The notes: generated by a model from the letters alone, not told the origin. A stretch of DNA of 23,858 nt from Thermoanaerobacterales bacterium UBA4880 (GCA_002399285.1 DHDI01000010.1:53743-77600); one strand, 5' to 3'; shown: positions 14,944-22,974, counted from the stretch's first letter. Made by a program: numbers and translations.

Positions 14944-16586
14944 GAAAGCTCATAATAGCGGCAGCTCTTGGAAATGACGTTCATGTGGCGGGGATAATGA
15001 ATTTTTTGAAGCTGGCTGAAGAACAAGGTTATGAGACAATGTTTCTTGGGACCGCCGTATCGCCGGAAAGAGTGCTTGAAGCTGTGACGGAGCACAGCCC
15101 CTATATGGTCGGCCTGAGCTATAGGCTGACTCCTTCCGCACTGCCGGCTTTGCTGGACAAAATAAGTTTGGGCATCAAAGAATACGGGCTTGAAAATATA
15201 AAATGGACATTCGGCGGAACACAGCCCACGGGTGAGGCCGCGAGGAACAGCGGTATCTTCGAGAGGGTGTTCGACGGTACCGAGGATATGGACGACACCA
15301 TCATGTATCTCAAGGGCATTACCGGAAAGAAAACGGGAAGAGAGCTCTATCCCCAGGATCTGCTGGGCAGGATAGAGAGCAAGTATCCCTTCCCGATATT
15401 AAGGCACCATTTTGGGCTCCCCGATCTGAATGCTACCATAGAAGGGGTATATAAGATAGCCGAGTCCAAGGCGTTGGACGTGATATCCATAGCTCCCGAC
15501 CAGAATGCGCAGGAACATTTCTTTGAGCCGGAGAAGATGGATCATACCATGGACGGCGCAGGCGGAGCTCCGCTCCGTACCGAGGAGGATTTTGCTGCTC
15601 TGTATGAACACTCGCGGACGGGAAATTATCCTCTGCTTCGCTGCTACAGCGGCACCAACGATGTGTTTGAGATGGCGGATATGCTGCTCAAGACCATATA
15701 CAACGCCTGGGCGGCCGTGCCTCTGTGCTGGTACAATCAGCTGGACGGCCGGGGGCCGAGGGACCTTATAACCTCCATAAGTGAGAATCAACAGCTGATG
15801 AGATGGCACGGCGGGAGGGGGATTCCCCTTGAGGCGAACGAAGCGCACCATTGGGGCCTGAGGGACGCTCACGACGCCATATATGTGGCGGCCTCTTATC
15901 TGGCCGCTTACAATGCCAAGAAGATGGGCATCAAGCACTATGTGGCTCAATATATGTTCAACCTGCCGCCCAATGAATTTCCCAAGATGGACCTGGCCAA
16001 GATGTTTGCCGCCATTGAGATGGTGGAGTCCCTGCATGACGACAGCTTTACGACCTTCAGGCAGGCGCGGGCCGGCCTGGCCAGCTTCCCCACGGACCTT
16101 TCCATGGCGAAGGGGCAGCTTGCGGCATCATGTTATACGGCGATGGCTATAAGGCCCCACATCTACCACGTGGTGGGATTCTGCGAGGCTCACCATGCCG
16201 CGACTCCGGAGGACGTGATAGAGAGCGCCAGGATAGCCAGGGGCGTAATAAAGAACTATCTGCAGGGAGCGCCCGATGTGACTGCGGACAGGGAGATAAT
16301 GATGAGGAAGGACATGTTGATATCCGAGGCCCAGACTATACTGGGAGCCATCGAGGCCATAGGCGGAGACAGCATAGATCCGCTGTCCGATCCCACCGTG
16401 ATCGCCGATGCGATAAAGATGGGCATCCTTGACGCACCTCATCTGAGAGGCAATAAACTGGCCAGCGGCACCATCACGACGAGGCTGGTAAACGGCGCGA
16501 TGTATGCCTATGACGAGGAGAACGGCAGGGTCCTTACGGAAGAAGAGAGGATAAACAGGATTATGGATGCAGCCTTTGCAGCGTAA
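14940..16586 (+). CDS. B12-dependent mutase-like protein (B12 domain fused to catalytic barrel)
   Basis: The 548-residue protein starts with a cobalamin-binding domain of the base-off/His-on type: Asp13-x-His15-x-x-Gly18 (GNDVHVAG), Ser60/Leu63 (GLSYRLTP) and FGGT (91-94). The remaining about 430 residues look like the substrate barrel of a class I carbon-skeleton mutase (glutamate mutase E) or an aminomutase; the most striking block is residues 289-312, with HGGRGIPLEANEAHHWGL. In glutamate mutase the B12 part and the barrel are separate subunits; here they are one chain, B12 domain first. It starts at GTG 14940 with GGAG 9 nt upstream. The reaction is unknown; rearrangement of an amino acid that the partner dehydrogenase then handles is my inference. 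Confidence 0.82.
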   Translation: MRKLIIAAALGNDVHVAGIMNFLKLAEEQGYETMFLGTAVSPERVLEAVTEHSPYMVGLSYRLTPSALPALLDKISLGIKEYGLENIKWTFGGTQPTGEAARNSGIFERVFDGTEDMDDTIMYLKGITGKKTGRELYPQDLLGRIESKYPFPILRHHFGLPDLNATIEGVYKIAESKALDVISIAPDQNAQEHFFEPEKMDHTMDGAGGAPLRTEEDFAALYEHSRTGNYPLLRCYSGTNDVFEMADMLLKTIYNAWAAVPLCWYNQLDGRGPRDLITSISENQQLMRWHGGRGIPLEANEAHHWGLRDAHDAIYVAASYLAAYNAKKMGIKHYVAQYMFNLPPNEFPKMDLAKMFAAIEMVESLHDDSFTTFRQARAGLASFPTDLSMAKGQLAASCYTAMAIRPHIYHVVGFCEAHHAATPEDVIESARIARGVIKNYLQGAPDVTADREIMMRKDMLISEAQTILGAIEAIGGDSIDPLSDPTVIADAIKMGILDAPHLRGNKLASGTITTRLVNGAMYAYDEENGRVLTEEERINRIMDAAFAA

Positions 16587-16589
16587 ATT

Positions 16590-16737
16590 CAGACAGATGC
16601 CAATCTCGCGCAACCGCAAAATTTATTTTGCTTGCTGCGTTGGCTGTGCCTGTAAATTGCAGTCACATACGTTCTAGTATGCTTGGTTTTTTGCAGGTTT
16701 GCCGCCTTGCCTTGCACGATTTGTCACTGTCTGCCGG
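16590..16737 (+). repeat. Intergenic palindromic repeat, copy 5 (longest, 148 bp)
   Basis: The left arm CAGACAGATGCCAATCTCGC and the right arm GCACGATTTGTCACTGTCTG flank the longest interior of the family. The interior holds TTTTGCTTGCTGCGTTGGCTG (first 20 nt shared, inverted, with copy 2) plus about 70 nt found in no other copy here, including the small inverted repeat CATACGTTCTAGTATG (16666-16681). It directly follows the mutase stop and precedes the operon terminator. Confidence 0.8.
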
Positions 16738-16753
16738 TTTCCCTATAACCTGT

Positions 16754-16780
16754 GACACACCACACGGTGTGTCTTTTTTT
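16754..16780 (+). terminator. Intrinsic terminator of the riboswitch operon
   Basis: A perfect 8-bp stem, GACACACC (16754-16761) with GGTGTGTC (16766-16773), a 4-nt loop and seven T residues. It is a textbook rho-independent terminator, placed between the mutase gene with its repeat and the spoIIE promoter. Confidence 0.92.
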
Positions 16781-16787
16781 GTCAAAA
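16777..16787 (+). promoter_or_regulatory. Putative Spo0A box upstream of spoIIE
   Basis: TTTTGTCAAAA matches the 0A-box consensus (TTTGTCRAA). It lies 25 nt before the -35 of spoIIE and overlaps the T run of the preceding terminator. In B. subtilis Spo0A~P activates spoIIE from such boxes. Confidence 0.65.
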
Positions 16788-16812
16788 TATACTTTTGATT
16801 TGATACCAAATA

Positions 16813-16845
16813 TTTACAAATTGTCCCTCCATTAATTGGTATAAT
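16813..16845 (+). promoter_or_regulatory. spoIIE promoter, 21-nt spacer, Spo0A type
   Basis: TTTACA (16813-16818) and a perfect TATAAT (16840-16845) are separated by 21 nt rather than 17. The B. subtilis spoIIE promoter is known to have the same abnormal spacing and to need Spo0A~P with sigma-A. Transcription would start near 16852, giving a leader of about 15 nt. Confidence 0.68.
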
Positions 16846-16866
16846 TTTCCTATGGAGGGGATCGCC

Positions 16867-19194
16867 ATGTATGCAGATAATGTGCAGAGACATAGGGCAG
16901 ATACTAAGAGTATTTTTAATACTAAGGAGTTCTTCAGGGATTTTATACTTTTGGCCGTCATGGGTTTCTTTCTTGGAAGAGCGGGCGTGTTTTACGGAAG
17001 TTTTCCGTTTGGCCTGGCCTATGTCGCAAGCGTTGCCGGAAGGAACAGGAAATATGTGATATTTTCTCTTCCGTGCATCATAGGTTTGCTGAGTCTGGGC
17101 AGCCATCCCAACACCATAAGATATGTGGCTACATATGCGGCCTTGTCGGCTGCTCTGTATTTTGTAAAACCCGCTTTAAAGGCGATCGGACGGGCTGTCG
17201 TTGCGGCTTGCTGCGTGATGGCCGTGGGAGCGGCGTTTTATATTGTCACGGGTCATATATTGTACGATCTCATCTTGGTAACCTTAGAATCCATCATAGT
17301 GTTTTCCATGGTCTTCATATTCGACCTCACGCTGGGCGTTGTGGAGGGAAGTAAATCGCGGCATTACCTGAGCAAGGAGGAAATACTGTCCATAGGGATA
17401 ACCTACGGCCTTATAATAGTCAGTCTTAAGGGCATAGAGATACGGGACCTTTCGCTGTGGGTGATCGCAGCCATATCGGGACTGATAATAATAGCCTATG
17501 CGGGGGGGCTGGAAGCGGGAGCTTCAGTGGGCGTGCTGCTGGCCGTGGTCACCCAGATAACGGGTTCGGTCACTTCCTCGACCGGCCTTATGTTTTCACT
17601 CACGGGGCTTCTGGCCGGTGCATTCTGCGGACTGGGGATGATAGGTTCCGTCGGCGGAGCTTTCATCTCCTATTTTCTGCTGGACAAGCTGGCGGGCTAT
17701 ACCATGTCCATATATTTCAAGGAGCTCGCTATCTCCGGCCTGGTATGCTTTTTGATACCGCCGGGACTCATAAAGGCTATGAGCTTTTATATAAGCAGGA
17801 ATATGCAGAGGTTTAAATACAACAGGAAATTTGCTTCGAATACCAAGGAGATCATATTTACCAGGCTGAAGGACATGGCGGGCGTAATGAATGAGCTGGC
17901 GGCCGTGTTTGACGGTGCCAAAAACTCGGTGCCGGCCCAAAATGACATTTCCAAGGTCATCGAGAGGACCGCGGACGACGTCTGCTCCGATTGTATCAAG
18001 CGCAGCCAATGCTGGGGCAAAGATTTTTATTACACCTACCAATTTATTTTTGACATGATAACCATGCTGGAACTTAAGGGTGAGGTCGGCCAGGCCAATG
18101 CGCCTGCAAACAGGTGCATACACTTAAATGCCATGATAGAGGAAGTCAATGACCTCTATGATTTCTACATGCTGAATTCCGTGTGGCAGAAGCGTCTGGA
18201 CGAGAGCCAGATGATAGTATCCGACCAGCTGAGGAGTCTCGGCGGCATAGTGGGAAACCTTGCCGAGACGATCAAGGCGAAGGACAATTTCCGCGAGGAT
18301 CTGGAAGAACAGATATTTGCCGAGCTGGATAAGAACGGCGTCGTGGCCGACGAGGTGATCGTGCTGGAGAATGGGGAGGGGAAATATGAGATCTTCATAA
18401 AGCGCGAGGCCTGCTTCGGCAGAGCGGAGTGTGCGAGGAAAATAGAACCGTTGGTATCGAAGATAATGGGAAGGGAATACAGGAGAAAGGACGACGTGTG
18501 CATGTTGGACGGCAGGGAGAATTCCTGCATGATAACCCTGACGGAGAAGGAAACATATAATGTGACCACGGGAGTTGCGCATACGGCATTGGAGCACAAC
18601 GGCAGCGGGGACAATTTCATCTTTTCGGAGCTGTCCGGCGGCAGGTATATGGTGGCCGTGAGCGACGGCATGGGGACGGGCAAGGAGGCCGGCATCATCA
18701 GCAGCACTGCCGTCGGACTGCTGGAGAAATTCATGAATTCCGGATTTACGGAGGATATTACGATAAGGTCTATAAATTCCATACTCAATTTAAAATCACG
18801 GGACGACATGTTCACTACTCTGGATATTTCCATAATAGACAGATATACGGGCGGTATAGAGGCATATAAAATGGGCGCGCCGGTGAGCTACATAAAGAAG
18901 AAGAATTCGGTGGAGGTGCTGAAAAGGGAGAATCTTCCCGCAGGAGCCCTGGAGGACATATCCGTATTGTCCGTGGGCAAGAGCGCATCGGATGGAGATA
19001 TGCTGATAATGATAACCGACGGCGTTATAGACAGCATAGAGGACGATAAGAGGGACAAGGTCCTGCAGGACATCATTATGGGGGTGGATACCAACAACCC
19101 TCAGGACGTGGCGGAAAGGATCATGATAGAGGTACTCAAGAGAGGAAAACAGAAGGATGATATGACCGTCGTAGTATCCAAGATATGGATATAA
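16867..19194 (+). CDS. spoIIE: Stage II sporulation protein E (PP2C phosphatase)
   Basis: The 775-residue membrane phosphatase dephosphorylates SpoIIAA to activate sigma-F in the forespore and helps form the polar septum. About the first 320 residues hold roughly ten membrane helices. The middle region is charged and helical, with CSDCIKRSQCWG. The C-terminal PP2C-type domain has SDGMGTGKEA, MITDGVID and KQKDDMTVVV, which supply the metal-binding Asp residues. B. subtilis SpoIIE is similar at 827 residues. The start is ATG 16867, because GGAGGGG (16854-16860) lies 6 nt before it; an ATG at 16852 overlaps that site. The neighbours downstream keep the Bacillus order. A 0A box and a 21-nt-spaced promoter indicate early-sporulation control. 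Confidence 0.97.
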   Translation: MYADNVQRHRADTKSIFNTKEFFRDFILLAVMGFFLGRAGVFYGSFPFGLAYVASVAGRNRKYVIFSLPCIIGLLSLGSHPNTIRYVATYAALSAALYFVKPALKAIGRAVVAACCVMAVGAAFYIVTGHILYDLILVTLESIIVFSMVFIFDLTLGVVEGSKSRHYLSKEEILSIGITYGLIIVSLKGIEIRDLSLWVIAAISGLIIIAYAGGLEAGASVGVLLAVVTQITGSVTSSTGLMFSLTGLLAGAFCGLGMIGSVGGAFISYFLLDKLAGYTMSIYFKELAISGLVCFLIPPGLIKAMSFYISRNMQRFKYNRKFASNTKEIIFTRLKDMAGVMNELAAVFDGAKNSVPAQNDISKVIERTADDVCSDCIKRSQCWGKDFYYTYQFIFDMITMLELKGEVGQANAPANRCIHLNAMIEEVNDLYDFYMLNSVWQKRLDESQMIVSDQLRSLGGIVGNLAETIKAKDNFREDLEEQIFAELDKNGVVADEVIVLENGEGKYEIFIKREACFGRAECARKIEPLVSKIMGREYRRKDDVCMLDGRENSCMITLTEKETYNVTTGVAHTALEHNGSGDNFIFSELSGGRYMVAVSDGMGTGKEAGIISSTAVGLLEKFMNSGFTEDITIRSINSILNLKSRDDMFTTLDISIIDRYTGGIEAYKMGAPVSYIKKKNSVEVLKRENLPAGALEDISVLSVGKSASDGDMLIMITDGVIDSIEDDKRDKVLQDIIMGVDTNNPQDVAERIMIEVLKRGKQKDDMTVVVSKIWI

Positions 19195-19229
19195 TGTATA
19201 TGACCTCCTTATTATGGAAATAATTAATT

Positions 19230-19289
19230 CAGACCGATGACAAAGCCGCTTAGCTTTGTCGGCTGCACGATTTTGTCACGGCCTGCCGG
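19230..19289 (+). repeat. Intergenic palindromic repeat, copy 6 (60 bp)
   Basis: CAGACCGATGACAAAGCCGC opens the copy and GCACGATTTTGTCACGGCCT with TGCCGG closes it. An inner perfect hairpin, GACAAAGC with GCTTTGTC around 6 nt, is unique to this copy. ATTAATT occurs just before and just after the element and could be a trace of a target duplication. It lies between spoIIE and the VWA gene. Confidence 0.75.
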
Positions 19290-19326
19290 GATTATTAATT
19301 AAAAAAACCATATAAGGAGGATTTTT

Positions 19327-20022
19327 ATGTCATCTGATATTACTATGAAGGTGATCAATGTTGTGACGGACGGCTGTTCAAACATCGGCGCCGACCCGTG
19401 CCCTGCCGCGGCAAAGGCGCATGGAAGCGGCATAATAGTTAACGCCATAGGTATTTTAGACGGCAGCAGGGAGAGTGCCTTGAGCGAGGTGAATGGGATA
19501 GCTCAGTCGGGCGGCGGCGTAGCGGATATAATAAGACTGAATGAACTGAGCAGGACGCTCACCACCGCGACCATGGCGTCGGTTGCCAATACCCTGACCG
19601 AGGTGGTGGACAAGGAGCTCAAGGAGGTATTGAAAAAGGGAGTGGATGAGATCCATCCGGAGCTGCGGTTCCAGGTGGTCGATTTTATAGAAAGGCTCAC
19701 GGATGAGGCCGGTCTCAAGGTGGTGGTGGTATTGGATGCCAGCGGCAGTATGGCGAACAAGATGGCCGAAGCCAAACACGGGGCGGCGGAGCTCTTGAAG
19801 TCGCTTAAAGGCAGAAAGGGAAATAGCAGCGTGGCGGTGGTGTGTTATCCTTCGGAGAGGAACGAGCCGTATCTTTTGAATGATTTTACCGACGATATAG
19901 GCGAGCTGGAAAGGACGATCGTCGAAGTGGCCGCGCGCGGGGGTACTCCCACTGCGGCGGCGATCGAGTTTGCGGCGGAGCTTTTGGAGGAAAAGCCCCT
20001 GGCATATGAGTATATGGTATAG
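19327..20022 (+). CDS. VWA-domain protein, YabS-like, circularly permuted
   Basis: The 231-residue protein occupies the position of B. subtilis yabS, between spoIIE and a kinase gene. The MIDAS metal site is DASGS (Asp137, Ser139, Ser141) with Thr207 in RGGTPT. The parts that normally follow in a VWA domain, the TDG strand (Thr14-Asp15-Gly16) and the VNAIGI strand (residues 38-43), come first instead, so the domain looks circularly permuted, with Asp15 completing the site. There is no signal peptide or membrane helix. AAGGAGG lies 5 nt before the ATG. The function is unknown; a partnership with the adjacent kinase during sporulation is inferred from the conserved order. Confidence 0.87.
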   Translation: MSSDITMKVINVVTDGCSNIGADPCPAAAKAHGSGIIVNAIGILDGSRESALSEVNGIAQSGGGVADIIRLNELSRTLTTATMASVANTLTEVVDKELKEVLKKGVDEIHPELRFQVVDFIERLTDEAGLKVVVVLDASGSMANKMAEAKHGAAELLKSLKGRKGNSSVAVVCYPSERNEPYLLNDFTDDIGELERTIVEVAARGGTPTAAAIEFAAELLEEKPLAYEYMV

Positions 20023-20028
20023 GCTGAA

Positions 20029-20895
20029 ATGGATGACATTTTGCCAGGCCATAAGATAAAGGGGCTGTGGAGCGGCAGCACATACACCGTGATAAGGCCG
20101 TTGGGCCGGGGCGGTGTGGGTGCTGCCTATCTTGTCTCGGGGAGCGGCGGACTGAGATGCTTGAAGATAAGCGGCGACATGATGAGCATTACCTGGGAAT
20201 ATAGGTTTATAAAGGATAACCGAAAAAAATTTTTGCCCGAGGCATATGAAATTGACGATTTCGTATTGAATAATGATATCAAACACTATATAATATTAGA
20301 ATATATAGAGGGGGAAAATTTGACCGAGGCCATCAGGGCCAGGCCGGCGGATGTAAGTACGGCTGCCGGCATCGCGCTTCTGACGGCGGAAATATTCATG
20401 GAGTTCTTCGAGACCGGCTATATCTACACCGATCTTAAACCGGAAAACATCATGCTGGATGTCAAACGCGGCGGCCTTAGGCTTATAGACATGGGAAGCC
20501 TGGTAAAGACCGGCGGCATGGTAAGGGAATATACCCCGATGTATGACCGGGCTTATTGGGACTGCGGCCTGAGGAGAGCGGACGAGGGATATGCGTCGTT
20601 CGAGATCATGATGCTTGCGGTGAATCTCTTATTTCCCATCGATTACGATATGATGAGGCGGCAGGATATCACGGCGGTGCTGAAGGGACTGTCCGGGTGC
20701 CGCGCTCCTGCCCTCTGCAGCCTTGCGGCCAGGGGTTTGAGCGGCCGGGCGGGACTCTGTGAAATACGCGACGGCCTTTTGGGCATATGCGGGTCGCGGG
20801 ATCGTGCCGGACGGGACAAAACGGATCTCTGCATAAACGTCTCGCTGGCGGCCGGAATAATTTTCCTCACAGGCGTGATAATATATGTGTTTTGA
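20029..20895 (+). CDS. Membrane-anchored Ser/Thr protein kinase, YabT-like
   Basis: The 288-residue protein is a Hanks-type kinase with a glycine loop GRGGVG (residues 26-31), Lys46, a catalytic loop YTDLKPEN (Asp135, Lys137, Asn140) and Asp154 in DMG instead of DFG. The His of HRD is replaced by Tyr133. A single hydrophobic helix (about residues 268-288) closes the chain, placing the kinase domain in the cytoplasm. B. subtilis YabT, at the same chromosomal place, is a sporulation kinase that phosphorylates RecA and is activated by DNA. No strong RBS is seen before ATG 20029, 6 nt after the VWA stop, so translation is probably coupled. The weak kinase motifs suggest low or special activity. 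Confidence 0.88.
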   Translation: MDDILPGHKIKGLWSGSTYTVIRPLGRGGVGAAYLVSGSGGLRCLKISGDMMSITWEYRFIKDNRKKFLPEAYEIDDFVLNNDIKHYIILEYIEGENLTEAIRARPADVSTAAGIALLTAEIFMEFFETGYIYTDLKPENIMLDVKRGGLRLIDMGSLVKTGGMVREYTPMYDRAYWDCGLRRADEGYASFEIMMLAVNLLFPIDYDMMRRQDITAVLKGLSGCRAPALCSLAARGLSGRAGLCEIRDGLLGICGSRDRAGRDKTDLCINVSLAAGIIFLTGVIIYVF

Positions 20896-20904
20896 GGGTG
20901 GCAT

Positions 20905-22299
20905 ATGGAGGACAAGATTATCTCAACTATCAAACGGTATGATATGCTGAAAAGCGGAGACGGCGTGGTGGTAGGAGTATCGGGCGGGCCGGATTCATTG
21001 TGTCTGCTGTATATACTCTATGGCATGAGGGAAGAGTTCGGTCTGAATCTCTATGTTGCCCATATAAATCACGGTATACGAGGTAACGAGGCAGATGAGG
21101 ATGCAAGGTTTGTCGAAGAGACTGCCGGCATTCTGGATCTGCCGTTTTTCATGCGCAAGGTCAATGTGCCTGAGATCGCGGAAAATACGGGCCTCTCATG
21201 CGAACTGGTGGGCAGAAACATAAGATATGAATTCTTTGACGAGGTCGCGGTCAAGACGCAGGCTCAGAAGATCGCCGTCGCCCATAACAAGAATGATCTT
21301 GCCGAGACCTTTCTCCTTCATCTCATAAGGGGCAGCGGGCCTACCGGATTGGTGGGCATAAGGCCTGTGAACGGCAGGGTGATAAGACCCCTTATCGAGG
21401 TGAGCAGAGAGGAGATCGAGGAGTATATAAGGTCTAACGGCTTAAAGCCGAGGATAGATGCGACAAATTATGAGGAGATCTACAACAGGAATAGGGTGCG
21501 GCTGAAAGTGATCCCATGCATGGAAACGCTGAATCCCGGCCTGATCGATTCTATTGCCAGGACGGCGTCCATTCTCCGGGATGACGAAGATTTTTTTGAT
21601 AATATCGTGCGGAAATTGGCGAAAGATTGTATACGTACGGAGGACGGCGGGGTATCCGTGGATGTGCGGCAGCTGCTTTTGATGAGGCCCTCCGTCAGGA
21701 ATAGGGTCATAAGGTATGCGGTCAAGTTGTTAAAGGGCGACTATTTGAATCTGGAACTGAAGCATATAGACGATGTGGTGGGCCTGGCCGGCGGGTGTCG
21801 GACAGGCAGCAGCATAAATCTTCCCGGGGGTTTGGCAGCGGAGGTCAGTTATGGTAGAATAATATTCAGGAACGATGAAATTAAAAAGGTCGGCATGTTT
21901 TATTATGAGATGCGGCAGGGACAGGAATTGTTTTTACCCGATATCGGCGCGGTGGTCACGGCAAAACTGCTGTCGAAGGATGAGATCGAAATAGATCATA
22001 ATTCTCTGACGGCATATATCGATTACGATAAGGTAAAAAACGGCCTGGCCGTGCGCAACAGGCGGCCCGGCGACAGGATAGCGCCGCTTGGCATGACCGG
22101 AACGAAGAAGCTGAAGGAATTGCTGATCGATGAAAAGATACCCAGGGAAAAGAGGGATGCCATTCCCATTGTCGTGGACGGTGACGAACTTGTATGGGTC
22201 GTCGGTGTAAGGCTGAGCGAAAAGTATAAGGTGGACGGTTCTACGGTGAATGTCATGCAGATAGTATACAGGGCGGCGCCGAAGTTCGACACCGCATGA
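20905..22299 (+). CDS. tilS: tRNA(Ile)-lysidine synthase
   Basis: The 464-residue cytoplasmic enzyme uses ATP and lysine to convert C34 of tRNA-Ile(CAU) to lysidine, which lets it read AUA; this is essential, and fitting for a genome rich in ATA codons. The N-type ATP pyrophosphatase loop SGGPDS is at residues 26-31. AHINHGIRG and AHNKNDLAETFLLHLIRGSG are typical TilS blocks, and the C-terminal domain shows NRRPGDRIAPLGMTGTKKLK. The RBS GAGGG overlaps the kinase stop codon 6 nt upstream of the ATG. The tilS-hpt-ftsH order is widely conserved in Firmicutes. Confidence 0.97.
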   Translation: MEDKIISTIKRYDMLKSGDGVVVGVSGGPDSLCLLYILYGMREEFGLNLYVAHINHGIRGNEADEDARFVEETAGILDLPFFMRKVNVPEIAENTGLSCELVGRNIRYEFFDEVAVKTQAQKIAVAHNKNDLAETFLLHLIRGSGPTGLVGIRPVNGRVIRPLIEVSREEIEEYIRSNGLKPRIDATNYEEIYNRNRVRLKVIPCMETLNPGLIDSIARTASILRDDEDFFDNIVRKLAKDCIRTEDGGVSVDVRQLLLMRPSVRNRVIRYAVKLLKGDYLNLELKHIDDVVGLAGGCRTGSSINLPGGLAAEVSYGRIIFRNDEIKKVGMFYYEMRQGQELFLPDIGAVVTAKLLSKDEIEIDHNSLTAYIDYDKVKNGLAVRNRRPGDRIAPLGMTGTKKLKELLIDEKIPREKRDAIPIVVDGDELVWVVGVRLSEKYKVDGSTVNVMQIVYRAAPKFDTA

Positions 22300-22353
22300 C
22301 GGACAGTCGTTTTTACCTGCAGCGATTACCTCAAATAAGAGAAGGGTGTGTAT

Positions 22354-22896
22354 ATGATGAACGAAGATATTGAGACGGTACTCATAACCGAGGAACAGAT
22401 CAAGGCGAAGGCCAGGGAGTTGGGTAAAAAGATAAGTGAGGATTATAAGGGTAAAAACCTAATGCTGCTTTGCATATTGAAGGGTGCCATGATGTTCCTC
22501 GCAGATCTCTCCCGGGAGATAGACCTGCCGCTTTCCATCGACTTTATGGCGGTATCCAGCTACGGACTTTCCACCACGTCATCCGGTGTGGTAAGAATAA
22601 TTAAAGATCTTGATTACAGCATTGAAGGAAAGGACATACTTATAGTCGAGGATGTGGTGGACAGCGGACTCACCCTGAGTTATCTGAGAAGGGTGCTCAT
22701 CGATAGGCATCCGGCAAGCTTGTCCATATGCAGTCTGCTGGACAAACCTTTGAAGCGCAGGGTGGAAGTGCCCATCGATTATACCGGTTTTAAAATCGAC
22801 GATCTCTTTGTAGTGGGATATGGCTTGGATTTTGCCGAAAAATATCGCAATTTGCCTTATATAGGCATTTTAAAACCTGAGATTTATAAATTTTAG
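22354..22896 (+). CDS. hpt: Hypoxanthine phosphoribosyltransferase
   Basis: The 180-residue cytoplasmic enzyme joins hypoxanthine (or guanine) to PRPP in purine salvage. The PRPP loop VEDVVDSGLT (about residues 97-106) and the flexible-loop region FMAVSSYG mark the family, and FVVGYGLDFAEKYRNLPYIG is the usual C-terminal block. The length is normal for the family. ATG 22354 has GAAGGGTG (22341-22348) 5 nt upstream; ATG 22357 is equally possible and would only remove one Met. It lies 54 nt after tilS, as in most Firmicutes. Confidence 0.96.
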   Translation: MMNEDIETVLITEEQIKAKARELGKKISEDYKGKNLMLLCILKGAMMFLADLSREIDLPLSIDFMAVSSYGLSTTSSGVVRIIKDLDYSIEGKDILIVEDVVDSGLTLSYLRRVLIDRHPASLSICSLLDKPLKRRVEVPIDYTGFKIDDLFVVGYGLDFAEKYRNLPYIGILKPEIYKF

Positions 22897-22900
22897 TTTA

Positions 22901-22929
22901 TTGTTTTTTAATATAGCCTATGTTACAAT
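22901..22929 (+). promoter_or_regulatory. Promoter of ftsH
   Basis: TTGTTT (22901-22906), a 17-nt spacer and TACAAT (22924-22929) with an upstream TG (extended -10), 46 nt before the ftsH start. No terminator is seen after hpt, so read-through transcription is also possible. Confidence 0.6.
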
Positions 22930-22974
22930 TACATGTTGTGCGATAAGTTAGCATTGAAGGAGGAGGATGGGTTT

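Noticed and set aside
4811..19289. CRISPR-like array made of the dispersed repeats
   Set aside because: The copies are kilobases apart, vary in length and orientation, and have no regular spacers or cas genes.
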